From Chryseobacterium indologenes (GTDB lineage Bacteria > Bacteroidota > Bacteroidia > Flavobacteriales > Weeksellaceae): a stretch of DNA of 64,000 bases. The position numbers and the translations under genes were made by a program. The stretch is taken from the NCBI GenBank assembly GCA_002439165.1, contig DJTE01000020.1, positions 1 through 64,000 of the forward strand, in the 5' to 3' direction. Positions 26,799 to 36,346 of this stretch are shown here, piece by piece; within the stretch, counting starts at the first letter, position 1, and every line of letters begins with the position of its first letter. Under the pieces are notes generated by a model, which had not been told where the DNA came from, did no database searches, and worked only from the letters and a program-made list of their open reading frames with translations.

Positions 26799-27818
26799 AT
26801 GACAGCTTTTAGAAAAAGAAAGATTCTCACCGGAACTTTTACCATTCTTATCTTATTATTTTCCTGTACAGACGGAAAAACCATTGATGAACCCGGCAAT
26901 CTGGTACCTAAAACAGTCGATCAGGACGCTTCTCTTCCTTCCATAACACTAAACGGAGCCATGCTTCATGCCGAGGCTTTCGGTCCGGAGAACGGAACCA
27001 TTATCGTGGCGCTTCACGGAGGTCCGGGAGGGGATTACCGTTATCTTCTCAATTGTAAAGATCTTGCTGAAAAAGGATACCGGGTGGTGTTTTATGACCA
27101 GCGCGGTTCCGGGCTATCACAGCGTTTCCCGAAAAAATCTTATACCTCTTTAGGAGCAGCAGCTGCCGATCTGATGTATGATGAACTGCATGCTGTAATC
27201 GCCCATTACCGAAAAAGTCCAACCCAGAAGGTCGTATTGCTGGGACATTCGTGGGGAGCGATGCTGGCTTCCGGATATGCCGGAAAGTATCCTCAGAATA
27301 TTCAGGCACTGGTTCTTTGTGAGCCCGGCGGACTGCGATGGGATGATGTGGAAGAATATGTAAAAAAATCCCGGTCATTTAAGCTTTGGAGTGAGATCCT
27401 TAATGATGCCGCCTATCTGGATCAGTTTATTTCCGGTAAAGAAGACCAGCATGAGATCCTGGATTACAAAATGTCCATGCTTTCCTCAAAAAACAGCATT
27501 ACCGGCGAAGGGGATTTTGATCCGGGTATAAGCTGGAGAAGCGGAGCCGTAATCATGGATGCCCTTTTTGACTGCGGCGACCAATACAAAATTGATTTTT
27601 CAAAAGGTCTGCAGAATTATAACGGGCCTGTTTTATTCTTTTACAGCGACAGAAATAAAGCCTATCCCGATTCATGGGCACAGAAAATTACTTCAGGCTA
27701 CAATCATGTAACCCGGGTAAAAATAACCGGAGTGGGACATGACGGGATCATCAGCAATTCCAATGCATGGAACAACCAGACGAAACCGGAAATCACTACC
27801 CTTATCGGAGGACTTTAA
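26799..27818 (+). CDS. Alpha/beta-hydrolase lipoprotein, prolyl-iminopeptidase-like
   Basis: 339 residues from ATG 26799, chosen because it gives a short signal peptide with lipobox (TILILLFSCTDG). S33-type motifs are the oxyanion-hole HGGPGGDYRYLL, DQRGSGLSQRF, and the nucleophile elbow GHSWGAM. An Asp in FFYSDRNKAYPD and a His in GVGHDGI complete a plausible triad. It could cleave N-terminal proline or another amide or ester at the cell surface or in the periplasm. The barrel gene follows after 10 bp. Confidence 0.85.
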   Translation: MTAFRKRKILTGTFTILILLFSCTDGKTIDEPGNLVPKTVDQDASLPSITLNGAMLHAEAFGPENGTIIVALHGGPGGDYRYLLNCKDLAEKGYRVVFYDQRGSGLSQRFPKKSYTSLGAAAADLMYDELHAVIAHYRKSPTQKVVLLGHSWGAMLASGYAGKYPQNIQALVLCEPGGLRWDDVEEYVKKSRSFKLWSEILNDAAYLDQFISGKEDQHEILDYKMSMLSSKNSITGEGDFDPGISWRSGAVIMDALFDCGDQYKIDFSKGLQNYNGPVLFFYSDRNKAYPDSWAQKITSGYNHVTRVKITGVGHDGIISNSNAWNNQTKPEITTLIGGL

Positions 27819-27828
27819 ATATAAAAAC

Positions 27829-28497
27829 ATGAAAAGATATAATATATCAGCCTTATTGGTAATTCTGACAGCTTTTTCTGTGAAATCACAGACACTCAAC
27901 TGGTCTGCCCTGAAGACCAAAGAGAAACATATCCTGAATGCAAATATCGGAGCCGAATACGGGGTGATTTTCGGATTAGGTTATGGCTATCAGCTCAATA
28001 CTGAATTATTTCCCGTGGTTATCGGAGCTGAACTTTCTGTTCCGTCCGGAGATCAGTTGTTTGATGATTTTAAAACCAAAGCGGGAGCCAATATCCGATG
28101 GCTGAAAATAAAAGACTTCCAGCTATCCGCAAAAGTACAGGGCGTTTTCCGGAGATTTGAAAATGAAAATGCGGCCATTGCCAATTTCGGGCTGGATATG
28201 GCAGGAGCAATCGGTTATTACAGACCCCGGTGGTTTGTTGGCGGAGAGGCAGGGTTTGATAAAGCCATAGTGACCCACTTCAAACATTCCGAACATTATA
28301 AGGAAATATATCCTGAGGTAAAAAACGGATGGTATGAACCGTCTACGGGAGGAAATTTTTATTATGGGATTCAGGGTGGATATTCTTTCAGAAATCAGGA
28401 GATCTGGTTACGGGGAGGAAGTATTGTCTCCCAGGATTTTAAAACCAAACCTCAGCTTCCGTTCTTTGTGCAGATTGGATATACCTATAAATTATAA
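27829..28497 (+). CDS. Probable outer-membrane beta-barrel protein
   Basis: 222 residues from ATG 27829. A signal peptide (NISALLVILTAFSVKSQ) is followed by alternating amphipathic strands ending in the aromatic LPFFVQIGYTYKL, typical of outer-membrane barrels. It is 10 bp after the hydrolase gene and is closed by the terminator at 28532. No specific family assigned. Confidence 0.75.
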   Translation: MKRYNISALLVILTAFSVKSQTLNWSALKTKEKHILNANIGAEYGVIFGLGYGYQLNTELFPVVIGAELSVPSGDQLFDDFKTKAGANIRWLKIKDFQLSAKVQGVFRRFENENAAIANFGLDMAGAIGYYRPRWFVGGEAGFDKAIVTHFKHSEHYKEIYPEVKNGWYEPSTGGNFYYGIQGGYSFRNQEIWLRGGSIVSQDFKTKPQLPFFVQIGYTYKL

Positions 28498-28531
28498 ATC
28501 TTTTTTATCATTTTCACATAAAAGATATTTT

Positions 28532-28563
28532 AAAGAACCGTCTTTATCAAGGCGGTTCTTTTA
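28532..28563 (+). terminator. Rho-independent terminator
   Basis: An 11-bp stem with one G-U pair (AAAGAACCGTC / GGCGGTTCTTT), 8-nt loop, then T. It separates the hydrolase/barrel operon from the sensor kinase locus. Confidence 0.8.
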
Positions 28564-28625
28564 TGTTCTCTATAAAAAAATCAATGATACTTTTAATTCA
28601 CTTTATGGTCCTGAAATCTTTGTTA

Positions 28626-28633
28626 TATTTTTG
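28626..28633 (+). promoter_or_regulatory. -7 box for the sensor kinase
   Basis: TATTTTTG, an exact TAnnTTTG match, 77 bp before ATG 28711. A 24-codon frame (28665-28739) lies in the leader and overlaps the kinase start. Confidence 0.5.
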
Positions 28634-28710
28634 CAAACGAATTAATTATCTGTAAAAGAAAGATATGAAAAGTGAAAATTTCACCCGGATTTCTTTTAGA
28701 GAAAATAACA

Positions 28711-30306
28711 ATGCAGAAGAAATTGAACATCAACTTTAAACAAGCGCTCTCTCAAAAATCTGTTTACATCGCGGTATTGTCGGCCTGTCTTATTGCAGTG
28801 ACGGCCTTTGGCGTTCTCAGTTTTCTGATCACCCGGGACAGCCGCAAAAATACCGAAGATTTTGCCAGAAAAACCTTTGTCCGGAAATATGAATCCATAG
28901 AAAACGAATTCAGAAACATTGAAGATTCCCAATACCTGCTTCGTGCCCTGATCCAGAGAGACGGGCTGAAAAATTACAGGGATTATTCCTCCGTTCTCAA
29001 TGATCTGAATAAGAAAAGAAACCTGCTGCCATACAGTTGGTACTACTATGACAACAGCAGTACGGGAAAGCCTGAAACCAACAGTCCTTTAACTGATATT
29101 TTCAGAAAAACCACACATACAGACCGTTCCATTGCCATAGAAAATAACAGACCGGGACATTTTAAAGATCTCCTGATCACCCGTAAGGACAGCCTGTACT
29201 GGATCAGCTATGACTCTCTGGCGCTGCCTGATAAAAACAGTTTGTATTACGGTTCTGCGGTAAGTCTGGATGATCTCCACCAGTATTTCATAAATGTAGA
29301 TAAAAGTTCCAATACCTATGCCTATGTTTTTACCAAAGAGGGAATCTGTATTACCCATCCCGAAAAGAAATATCTGGGAAAAAATATTTTTGAATTTACA
29401 GATATCCAACCCAAAGATACTTTGTGCAGTACGGCAAAATCAGGATATACCCAGGGAACTGCTGCCTCAGAATATCTGGGAGTAGAGGTAACCCGGTTCA
29501 TCAAACCTCTGAAGACCGATAATTTTGAAGGATATACCGTGGTAAATCATGTCAATTTTATCATCGATGAAAATATTTATAGGGTAAAAACATATACCAC
29601 TTCTATTTTCCTGGCTGCGCTGTTTCTTATTGTAACGGTTTTCATCCTGTTTCAGAGATCTGTCAGGATTGCCTATAAGGAAAAAGAAAAAATACAGTCT
29701 GAGAAGAACCTGCTGCTGATAGAGAATGAGAAAATGCACAAAGCGGAAGTTTTGAATCAGCTCCGTCAGCTGAAAAACAATATCAATCCGCATTTCCTTT
29801 TCAATTCACTCAATTCCCTGTATATGCTGATCGGGATCAATAAGGATAATGCACAGAAGTTCACCATGAATCTTTCCCGGATTTACAGGTATCTTATCGT
29901 ACCTCCAAAGGAAAACAGGGTGCCTGTTGAACAGGAAATCATTTTTATCCGGCAGTATATGGAGCTTTTGAAAAGCAGGTTTGAAGAAGAACTTACCTTT
30001 GAAATTAAGATGAATGCTCCCGGAAGTCTGGAAAAAAAGATCCCGTATTTATCCCTTCAGATTGTAACGGAAAATGCTATAAAACATAATATTGCCACCA
30101 TAGACCATCCTCTGGAAATCATCATTAGCGTGGAAGAAGAAGCGGTCATTATAAAGAATACCTGGCAGCCGAAAACAGAACCCGTGGAAGGAGAGAAGTT
30201 CGGAATTGACTATTTGACTCAAATTTATGATTATTTCAAAGTTAATTCTCTTAATATTTCAGTTGATGGTGAATATTTCGTATGTTTTTTGCCCTTAATG
30301 AAGTGA
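28711..30306 (+). CDS. LytS/YehU-type sensor histidine kinase
   Basis: 531 residues from ATG 28711; a GTG at 28672 would add 13. TM1 is SVYIAVLSACLIAVTAFGVL (about 18-40), then a roughly 250-residue periplasmic domain that looks Cache-like (FLITRDSRKN, YVFTKEGICITHPEKKYLG), then TM2 (SIFLAALFLIVTVFILF). The His_kinase domain carries His361 in NINPHFLFNSLNSLYML. The ATPase part has the N-box IVTENAIKHN but a weak G-box. Its partner is inferred to be the LytTR regulator at 37742, which lies beyond the protease/SusCD genes. Confidence 0.88.
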   Translation: MQKKLNINFKQALSQKSVYIAVLSACLIAVTAFGVLSFLITRDSRKNTEDFARKTFVRKYESIENEFRNIEDSQYLLRALIQRDGLKNYRDYSSVLNDLNKKRNLLPYSWYYYDNSSTGKPETNSPLTDIFRKTTHTDRSIAIENNRPGHFKDLLITRKDSLYWISYDSLALPDKNSLYYGSAVSLDDLHQYFINVDKSSNTYAYVFTKEGICITHPEKKYLGKNIFEFTDIQPKDTLCSTAKSGYTQGTAASEYLGVEVTRFIKPLKTDNFEGYTVVNHVNFIIDENIYRVKTYTTSIFLAALFLIVTVFILFQRSVRIAYKEKEKIQSEKNLLLIENEKMHKAEVLNQLRQLKNNINPHFLFNSLNSLYMLIGINKDNAQKFTMNLSRIYRYLIVPPKENRVPVEQEIIFIRQYMELLKSRFEEELTFEIKMNAPGSLEKKIPYLSLQIVTENAIKHNIATIDHPLEIIISVEEEAVIIKNTWQPKTEPVEGEKFGIDYLTQIYDYFKVNSLNISVDGEYFVCFLPLMK

Positions 30307-30316
30307 AAATAAAAAT

Positions 30317-30352
30317 CCATTCACTCCCGAAAAACTGCCTTTCACTCCCTAA
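30317..30352. promoter_or_regulatory. Putative LytTR-type operator: 15-bp direct repeat with 21-bp period
   Basis: CCATTCACTCCCGAA (30317-30331) and CCTTTCACTCCCTAA (30338-30352) match at 13 of 15 positions, and the 9-bp core TTCACTCCC is exact with a 12-bp spacer. Two direct repeats about two helical turns apart are the geometry bound by LytTR regulators such as AgrA. The site lies between the kinase gene and the protease promoter, just upstream of the -33 position. That a local LytTR protein binds it is inferred. Confidence 0.55.
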
Positions 30353-30379
30353 CACTATATATAATATTGCTTTACCTTC

Positions 30380-30387
30380 TAGCTTTG
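30380..30387 (+). promoter_or_regulatory. -7 box of the protease/SusCD operon
   Basis: TAGCTTTG matches TAnnTTTG, 22 bp before ATG 30410. There is no TTG at the -33 distance, which fits an activator-dependent promoter with the direct repeats immediately upstream. Confidence 0.5.
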
Positions 30388-30409
30388 CCGGCTAAATCTA
30401 CTATTTGGA

Positions 30410-32992
30410 ATGAATCGGACTATTTTAATGAAGAATTACAGACTGGCCCTGTACCTGGGATTTGCTTTGGCTTCGCCGGCAGTACTGGCACAGAAAAAAG
30501 ATTCTGTAAAAACGGATAAAGAAAAAACGGAAAAAACCGATGTTTCTTCGAAGAAAACCAAGAAAATTGAAGACCTGATCAAAAAAGGAACTTTTAAAAA
30601 AGGACTTTTTAATACCATTCAGGTAAAAACAGATGTTTATTTTGAAATTCCCGACAGCCTGATGGGGCGGCAGTTCCTGGTGGTAAACAAGCTGTCCCAG
30701 GTACCGATGCAGGTGAATGAGGCCGGTCTGAATAAAGGAATGAATTATGAAAACAAAATCATCTCTTTCCACCGTGATACCGTAGCCAGAAAAGTATGGG
30801 TAAAAACCTCCGAAGCAAAAGTATCTTCTCCGAAAAATGATGCCATTACAAAATCGGTGAAAGATAACTTTTCAGAATCGATCATCGAGGTTTTTGATAT
30901 TGAAGCCCAGAACAATGATTCTACGTCGGTAGCCATTAAAGTCAATAAGGTTTTCGACGGTAATCAGAAGAGCTTCAACGATGTTTTGGCGAATGTAGGA
31001 CTGGGAGGATCAGTAAAATCAAGCCTTTCTTATATTGAAGGTGTAAAGACCTTTCCTCAGAACCTGGTCGTAAAATCCCAGCTGTCTACTTCTGTGAATG
31101 AAGGAGGAGTGGATCTGCCTGTAACGCTTGGCGTAACCACCAATCTTGTGCTGCTTTCAAAAAATCCTATGAAACCGAGAGTGTCAGATCCCAGAGTGGG
31201 GTTCTTCACGGAGAAACACTGGTCATTTAACGACGGTCAGCAGAAAATGGACGAAAAGTTCTTCATTACCAAATGGAATTTAGAACCTAAAGACGAAGAT
31301 AAAGAGAAATATCTGAGAGGAGAGCTGGTAGAACCTAAGAAACCGATTGTTTACTACATCGATCCGGCTACTCCAAAACAATGGCGTGAAAAGATTATTG
31401 CGGGAGTTTACGACTGGCAGGCCGCATTTGAACAGGCCGGCTTTAAAAACGCGGTAATTGCCAGAATGCCCGACGAAAAAGATGAAGATTTCGATATTGA
31501 TGATGTAAGATATTCCGTGATTACCTATGCCGCTTCTCCAAAAGCAAATGCTATGGGACCTTCTGTTGTTGACCCCAGAAGCGGTGAAATCATTGAAGCC
31601 GATATCATCTGGTGGCACAACGTAATGACTTCCCTTCACGACTGGATGAGAATTCAGACGGGACCCATCGATCCGAAGGCCAGAGGAAATAAATTCAGTG
31701 ATGAACATATGGGAGAAGCCATCCGTTTTGTGTCTTCCCATGAGGTAGGCCATACTTTCGGACTGAAACACAATATGGGAGCTTCGTTTGCATTCCCTGT
31801 GGAATCGCTCCGATCCAAAGAATTTACAGATAAAATGGGGGGAACGGCTCCGTCTATTATGGATTATGCCCGTTACAATTACGTAGCACAGCCGGAAGAT
31901 GGCGTTACAGCAATCACGCCAAAGATCGGGATCTATGATAAATATGCCATTGAATGGGGGTACCGTTGGTATCCGGATGAATTCTCAGAGAAAAAAGCAT
32001 TGAGAAATCTGATTGAAAAGCATGAAGATGACCCAATGTACTTCTATGGAGAACAGCAAAGTTTCCTGGAAACCATCGATCCGCGCTCACAGTCCGAGGA
32101 TCTTGGTGATGATGCGATGAAAGCCGGTGAATACGGAATGAAGAATTTAAAGGTAGTCGTTGATAACCTTTTAAAATGGACTTATGAAGATGGAAAAAGC
32201 TATACGGATGCCGGAAAGCTGTATCTGGGAGCCATCGGACAATGGGATCTGTATACCGGGCATGTGATGGCCAATGTAGGAGGAATTTACCTTAACAATA
32301 CCGTTTTTGGCAATAAGAAAAAAGCTTACGAGGCGGTTCCTGCTGAAATTCAGAGAAGAGCGGTGGATTATCTGGTGAAAAATGCCATTAATCTTCCGGA
32401 ATGGCTGTTCTTTAATCCGATCTCCGAGAAGACCTATCCTGTGAAGAATTCTCCGATGGGACCATTTGAGCAGACACCCTATACGTTGGCAAGAGGAATG
32501 CAGTATGCCAATATCTATTCCCTGTTTATGGATGACAGGCTGCTCAGGCTGCTGGAAAACGAATTAAAACATCAGGTTTCAGGTTCAAAAGAAGAGATCT
32601 ATACCGTAGAAAACCTGTTCGACCAGGTGAGAAGTGCAGTTTTCAGTAAAAGAGGGAGCCTGACGATTCTTGAAAAAATGGCTCAGAAGAATTATGTGGA
32701 TGCACTGATCGTTTCGGTAAACAAACTATTTGAAAAAACAGCTGTAAAAACACTGAAACCGGATCATACCCTGAATATTCCGCTGATCTGCAACTACCAT
32801 GAAGAAGATAACAACCTTAGGAATATTAATTATTCATCCATGAAAAGGGTATCTGAAGTTACCACTTACAAGAGAGCGGAACTGCAGAAAGTACTGGATC
32901 TGCTGAACAGGACCAGGTATAAAGGAGATGATGCTTCAAGAGCTCATTACACAGACTTAATTATTCGTATTGAAGAGGCCTTAAATAAATAA
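30410..32992 (+). CDS. Exported zinc metalloprotease, metzincin type (DUF4953/DUF5117-like)
   Basis: 860 residues. The signal peptide ends in SPAVLAQ; ATG 30428 is an alternative start. A Lys-rich linker leads to an N-terminal accessory region (about 60-300). The catalytic motif is HEVGHTFGLKH (His444, Glu445, His448, His454), with a Met-turn candidate in SIMDYARYNYV. The C-terminal 300 residues are helical. Large proteins of this build are common in Bacteroidota and are predicted to degrade proteins outside the inner membrane. SusC follows after 6 bp, so cleavage and peptide uptake appear coupled. Confidence 0.9.
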   Translation: MNRTILMKNYRLALYLGFALASPAVLAQKKDSVKTDKEKTEKTDVSSKKTKKIEDLIKKGTFKKGLFNTIQVKTDVYFEIPDSLMGRQFLVVNKLSQVPMQVNEAGLNKGMNYENKIISFHRDTVARKVWVKTSEAKVSSPKNDAITKSVKDNFSESIIEVFDIEAQNNDSTSVAIKVNKVFDGNQKSFNDVLANVGLGGSVKSSLSYIEGVKTFPQNLVVKSQLSTSVNEGGVDLPVTLGVTTNLVLLSKNPMKPRVSDPRVGFFTEKHWSFNDGQQKMDEKFFITKWNLEPKDEDKEKYLRGELVEPKKPIVYYIDPATPKQWREKIIAGVYDWQAAFEQAGFKNAVIARMPDEKDEDFDIDDVRYSVITYAASPKANAMGPSVVDPRSGEIIEADIIWWHNVMTSLHDWMRIQTGPIDPKARGNKFSDEHMGEAIRFVSSHEVGHTFGLKHNMGASFAFPVESLRSKEFTDKMGGTAPSIMDYARYNYVAQPEDGVTAITPKIGIYDKYAIEWGYRWYPDEFSEKKALRNLIEKHEDDPMYFYGEQQSFLETIDPRSQSEDLGDDAMKAGEYGMKNLKVVVDNLLKWTYEDGKSYTDAGKLYLGAIGQWDLYTGHVMANVGGIYLNNTVFGNKKKAYEAVPAEIQRRAVDYLVKNAINLPEWLFFNPISEKTYPVKNSPMGPFEQTPYTLARGMQYANIYSLFMDDRLLRLLENELKHQVSGSKEEIYTVENLFDQVRSAVFSKRGSLTILEKMAQKNYVDALIVSVNKLFEKTAVKTLKPDHTLNIPLICNYHEEDNNLRNINYSSMKRVSEVTTYKRAELQKVLDLLNRTRYKGDDASRAHYTDLIIRIEEALNK

Positions 32993-32998
32993 TCGGAA

Positions 32999-35900
32999 AT
33001 GAAAAAGACGCTAATACTTTTACCTCTTTTGGCTGCTAATATTGCACTAGCCCAGCAAAAGAAAACAATTACAGGTAAAGTTCAGGATGGCAGTACCTCA
33101 CAAATCATCGCAGGAGCATCCATCAAAATAGAAACACAATCTGTTTCTTCCAAAACCAGCCAGGATGGGATCATTGAAAGTGTTTCCATTGGTACCGTTA
33201 CAGATAAGAACGGAAAATTTACCCTGGAAATTCCGGCAGATACCAAATCTGTGCTGGTAAGCTATCTTGGTTATGAATCCAGACTGATTCAGATAGATGA
33301 AGACCAGACCAACTATAATATTTCATTAGCCCCGGCAGGTGAAGTTTCTGAAAAAAACAAAATTCAGGAAGTAATCATCACCGGGTACCAGAAGATTGAA
33401 AAACGTAAGCAGACTTCGGCGGTCTCTACGGTGAAGATGGATGCGATCAACCAGTCCGGTGTTGCCAGTGTAGACCAGATGCTGGCCGGGCAGATTGCCG
33501 GGGTAGTGGTAACCCCTGAAACAGGATCTCCGGGAGGTCCTGCCAAGATCAGAATTCGTGGAACGGCTTCTCTATCCGGTCCGCAGGATCCGTTATGGGT
33601 AATTGACGGGCTTCCGCTGGAGGGAAATGATGTTCCCAACTTCAGCGATAAAGATAATATCGACCAGCTTCAGAATTTTTCCATTGCAGGCCTGAATCCT
33701 AACGATATTGAGGATATCACTATTCTGAAAGATGCGGCTGCTACCGCTATTTATGGAGCAAGAGCTGCCAACGGGGTGATTTCCATTACCACGAAAAAAG
33801 GGAAAAAAGGAAACATGAAAGTGAATTTTTCAGCGGATACCTTTATTACATCCCGTCCTGATTTTGGCAAGCTGAATCTTCTGAACGCTTCTGAAAAAGT
33901 GGATTTTGAATTAATGCTTGCCAAACGTGCTGACCTTACTTACCGTGCTGATAAAGGGGAAGTCATGAGAATTTTAACCCAGAACAACCAGCTTGATGCA
34001 TTCAGAAGCGGAGGTTTGGATGCGTTGAACTCAATGACCCGCCAGCAGCTTGATGGTCTGCGAAACAGCAATACAGACTGGGGAAAACTGCTATACAGAA
34101 ATGCCATCAATAAGCAGTATGGACTGAGTCTTTCCGGAGGTAGTGACCGCTCTGATTACTATTTCTCACTAGGGTATTTTGATGAAGAAGGAACAACTAT
34201 CGGTACAGGTTTTAAACGGTATAACCTTACCTTAAAGAACAATTATAAATTAAGCGATAAGTTAAATGCAGGAATCTCTATTTTCGGAACTCAAAGTGAG
34301 CGTTCATCGTTCATGACGGATGCTGATGCGGCGGCAAGCCCCATCAATTATTCAAGAAATGCCAATCCTTATCTGACACCTTACAATCCGGATGGTAGTT
34401 ACAGATATGACCGGGATATAGACGGTTATGCCGATCAGTATGTTCCTTTTAACTTTCTTGAGGAAAGAGAAAATACAGATTATACGCTTAAAAATCATTC
34501 CTTAAAAGGGATATTGGATCTTGAATATAAAGTTTCAAAAAGCCTGAGATTCACGTCACAGTTAGGCCTTCAGTATGATACCAATAACACGGAGAAATTT
34601 GCTGCTGAAAATACCTACTATACCAGAAAGATGAGAGAAGGAACCCGTTATTATAAAGATGGGGGATTTCAATATTTCCTGCCTAAAGGTGGTGTAAAAC
34701 AAAACTGGGATAATGAGTTCTTCCAATACAACTGGAAACTTCAGGGAACTTACAGTACAAAGATCAACTCGGTGCATGAAATTGATGTGATGGCCGGAAC
34801 AGAAATCCGTAAAACGAAAGACAATACTACGGTTACCAGAGCTTTCGGGTTTGACAGTCTTACCAAAACCGGAGTTCCGATTATTTTCCCGAATTCTAAT
34901 TTTGCAGCAGATAAAAAGTATGAAACGTACCGCGAAATGCCTGTCGCAGAAAACGCCTATGCTTCTATGTTTGCAACAGCTTCCTATACTTATGACCAGA
35001 AGTATACCTTCTTCGGAAGTGTAAGATATGACGGAACCAATTTGTTCGGGGTGAATAAAAAGTACAAATATCTGCCGATTTGGGCAGTCTCCGGATCATG
35101 GCTGGTATCCAGGGAAAATTTTATGAAGAACCTGAATGCCATTTCTAACCTTAGATTGAGAGCATCCTACGGTTTACAGGGAAATATTGACCGAAATACA
35201 TCACCTTTCTTTATCGGTGAATACAACAATGCCACCATTCTGCCGGGCGGAAAAGAAGATGTGATCAACGTGATCAGTCCCCCGAATGATAAACTTCGAT
35301 GGGAAAAAACAACCAACGTAAACTTCGGGCTTGACCTGGGTGTATTCCAGAACCGTATCAACCTTACCTTAGATGTTTACAGCAGAAAAGGAACGGATAT
35401 GATCAGTATGAAAGAAACACCGCTTGAAACCGGATTCAATTATACGATGATGAACTGGGGAAGCCTTACCAATAAAGGGTTTGAATTGGCTCTTTCCACA
35501 AGAAACATCAATAAAGATAACTTTAAATGGTCAACCACCATTAATTTCGCCCACAACAAGAGTGAAGTTCTCAGCGAGCAGCCCCGCGACAATGCTTTCC
35601 TTCCTTCCAGAGAAGGCCTTCCTGTGAATGCGGTTTTTGCATTGAAAACAGCAGGAATGGATGAATACGGAAACCCAATGTTCTGGAAAGGAAATGAAAG
35701 AGTAAAAATTGCAGATTTCTTCAAGCTTTATGATGTTTATGAAGAATTTCTTCCGGGCCAGCTTGTAGATTCTAAGCTTTCACAGGCAGAGATGAGAAGT
35801 CTTTTCACCTATATTGGTGATAGAGACCCGAAATTTACAGGAGGAATTATCAATACCTTTAAAATCCACAATTTTGACTTTACGGTTTCTGCTGCCTTCA

Positions 35901-36334
35901 ACTTCAAGCAGACGGTGATGAGATCGCCTTCTTACAGAGGAATGGAACTGGACAGAGGAAGAAACTATACAAGAGACGTCTACGAATCAGGAAATTCACT
36001 TCCGGGGATTACAGGTTCCGAAATGGAAAACAATCCCGGCTGGATGGGGAATAAATGGCTGACAAACAATCCTTCCAACGCCTACGGTTTGCTTGATATC
36101 TGGGCTAAAGAGATCAGCTATGTGAGAATAAGCAGCATCCGTTTAGGGTATACGCTTCCTAAAGAATTTACCGCTCCTATGGGGATCAGCAGTCTGAGAC
36201 TGAGCGTGGAAGGACGCAACCTGTTCGTATTCAGCAATGGATATAAAGGATATTTTGATCCGGAAACCTATGGTAATATTTATGCACAGCCTATTCCTAA
36301 ATCAGTTACCGTAGGATTTAATGTTTCTTTTTAA
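32999..36334 (+). CDS. SusC/RagA-family TonB-dependent receptor with N-terminal regulatory-like domain
   Basis: 1111 residues. The signal peptide ends in NIALAQ. Residues about 22-115 are the carboxypeptidase-regulatory-like domain (ITGKVQDGS, GTVTDKNGKFTLEIP, VSYLGYES). The plug starts at IQEVIITGYQKIEKRKQTSAV and includes IRIRGTASLSG, DPLWVIDG and ILKDAAATAIYGARAANGV; the barrel ends in VTVGFNVSF. It lies between a metalloprotease and a SusD gene. The RagA-like genes known to import peptides make peptides a reasonable substrate guess. Confidence 0.95.
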   Translation: MKKTLILLPLLAANIALAQQKKTITGKVQDGSTSQIIAGASIKIETQSVSSKTSQDGIIESVSIGTVTDKNGKFTLEIPADTKSVLVSYLGYESRLIQIDEDQTNYNISLAPAGEVSEKNKIQEVIITGYQKIEKRKQTSAVSTVKMDAINQSGVASVDQMLAGQIAGVVVTPETGSPGGPAKIRIRGTASLSGPQDPLWVIDGLPLEGNDVPNFSDKDNIDQLQNFSIAGLNPNDIEDITILKDAAATAIYGARAANGVISITTKKGKKGNMKVNFSADTFITSRPDFGKLNLLNASEKVDFELMLAKRADLTYRADKGEVMRILTQNNQLDAFRSGGLDALNSMTRQQLDGLRNSNTDWGKLLYRNAINKQYGLSLSGGSDRSDYYFSLGYFDEEGTTIGTGFKRYNLTLKNNYKLSDKLNAGISIFGTQSERSSFMTDADAAASPINYSRNANPYLTPYNPDGSYRYDRDIDGYADQYVPFNFLEERENTDYTLKNHSLKGILDLEYKVSKSLRFTSQLGLQYDTNNTEKFAAENTYYTRKMREGTRYYKDGGFQYFLPKGGVKQNWDNEFFQYNWKLQGTYSTKINSVHEIDVMAGTEIRKTKDNTTVTRAFGFDSLTKTGVPIIFPNSNFAADKKYETYREMPVAENAYASMFATASYTYDQKYTFFGSVRYDGTNLFGVNKKYKYLPIWAVSGSWLVSRENFMKNLNAISNLRLRASYGLQGNIDRNTSPFFIGEYNNATILPGGKEDVINVISPPNDKLRWEKTTNVNFGLDLGVFQNRINLTLDVYSRKGTDMISMKETPLETGFNYTMMNWGSLTNKGFELALSTRNINKDNFKWSTTINFAHNKSEVLSEQPRDNAFLPSREGLPVNAVFALKTAGMDEYGNPMFWKGNERVKIADFFKLYDVYEEFLPGQLVDSKLSQAEMRSLFTYIGDRDPKFTGGIINTFKIHNFDFTVSAAFNFKQTVMRSPSYRGMELDRGRNYTRDVYESGNSLPGITGSEMENNPGWMGNKWLTNNPSNAYGLLDIWAKEISYVRISSIRLGYTLPKEFTAPMGISSLRLSVEGRNLFVFSNGYKGYFDPETYGNIYAQPIPKSVTVGFNVSF

Positions 36335-36346
36335 AACTTAAAAAAA

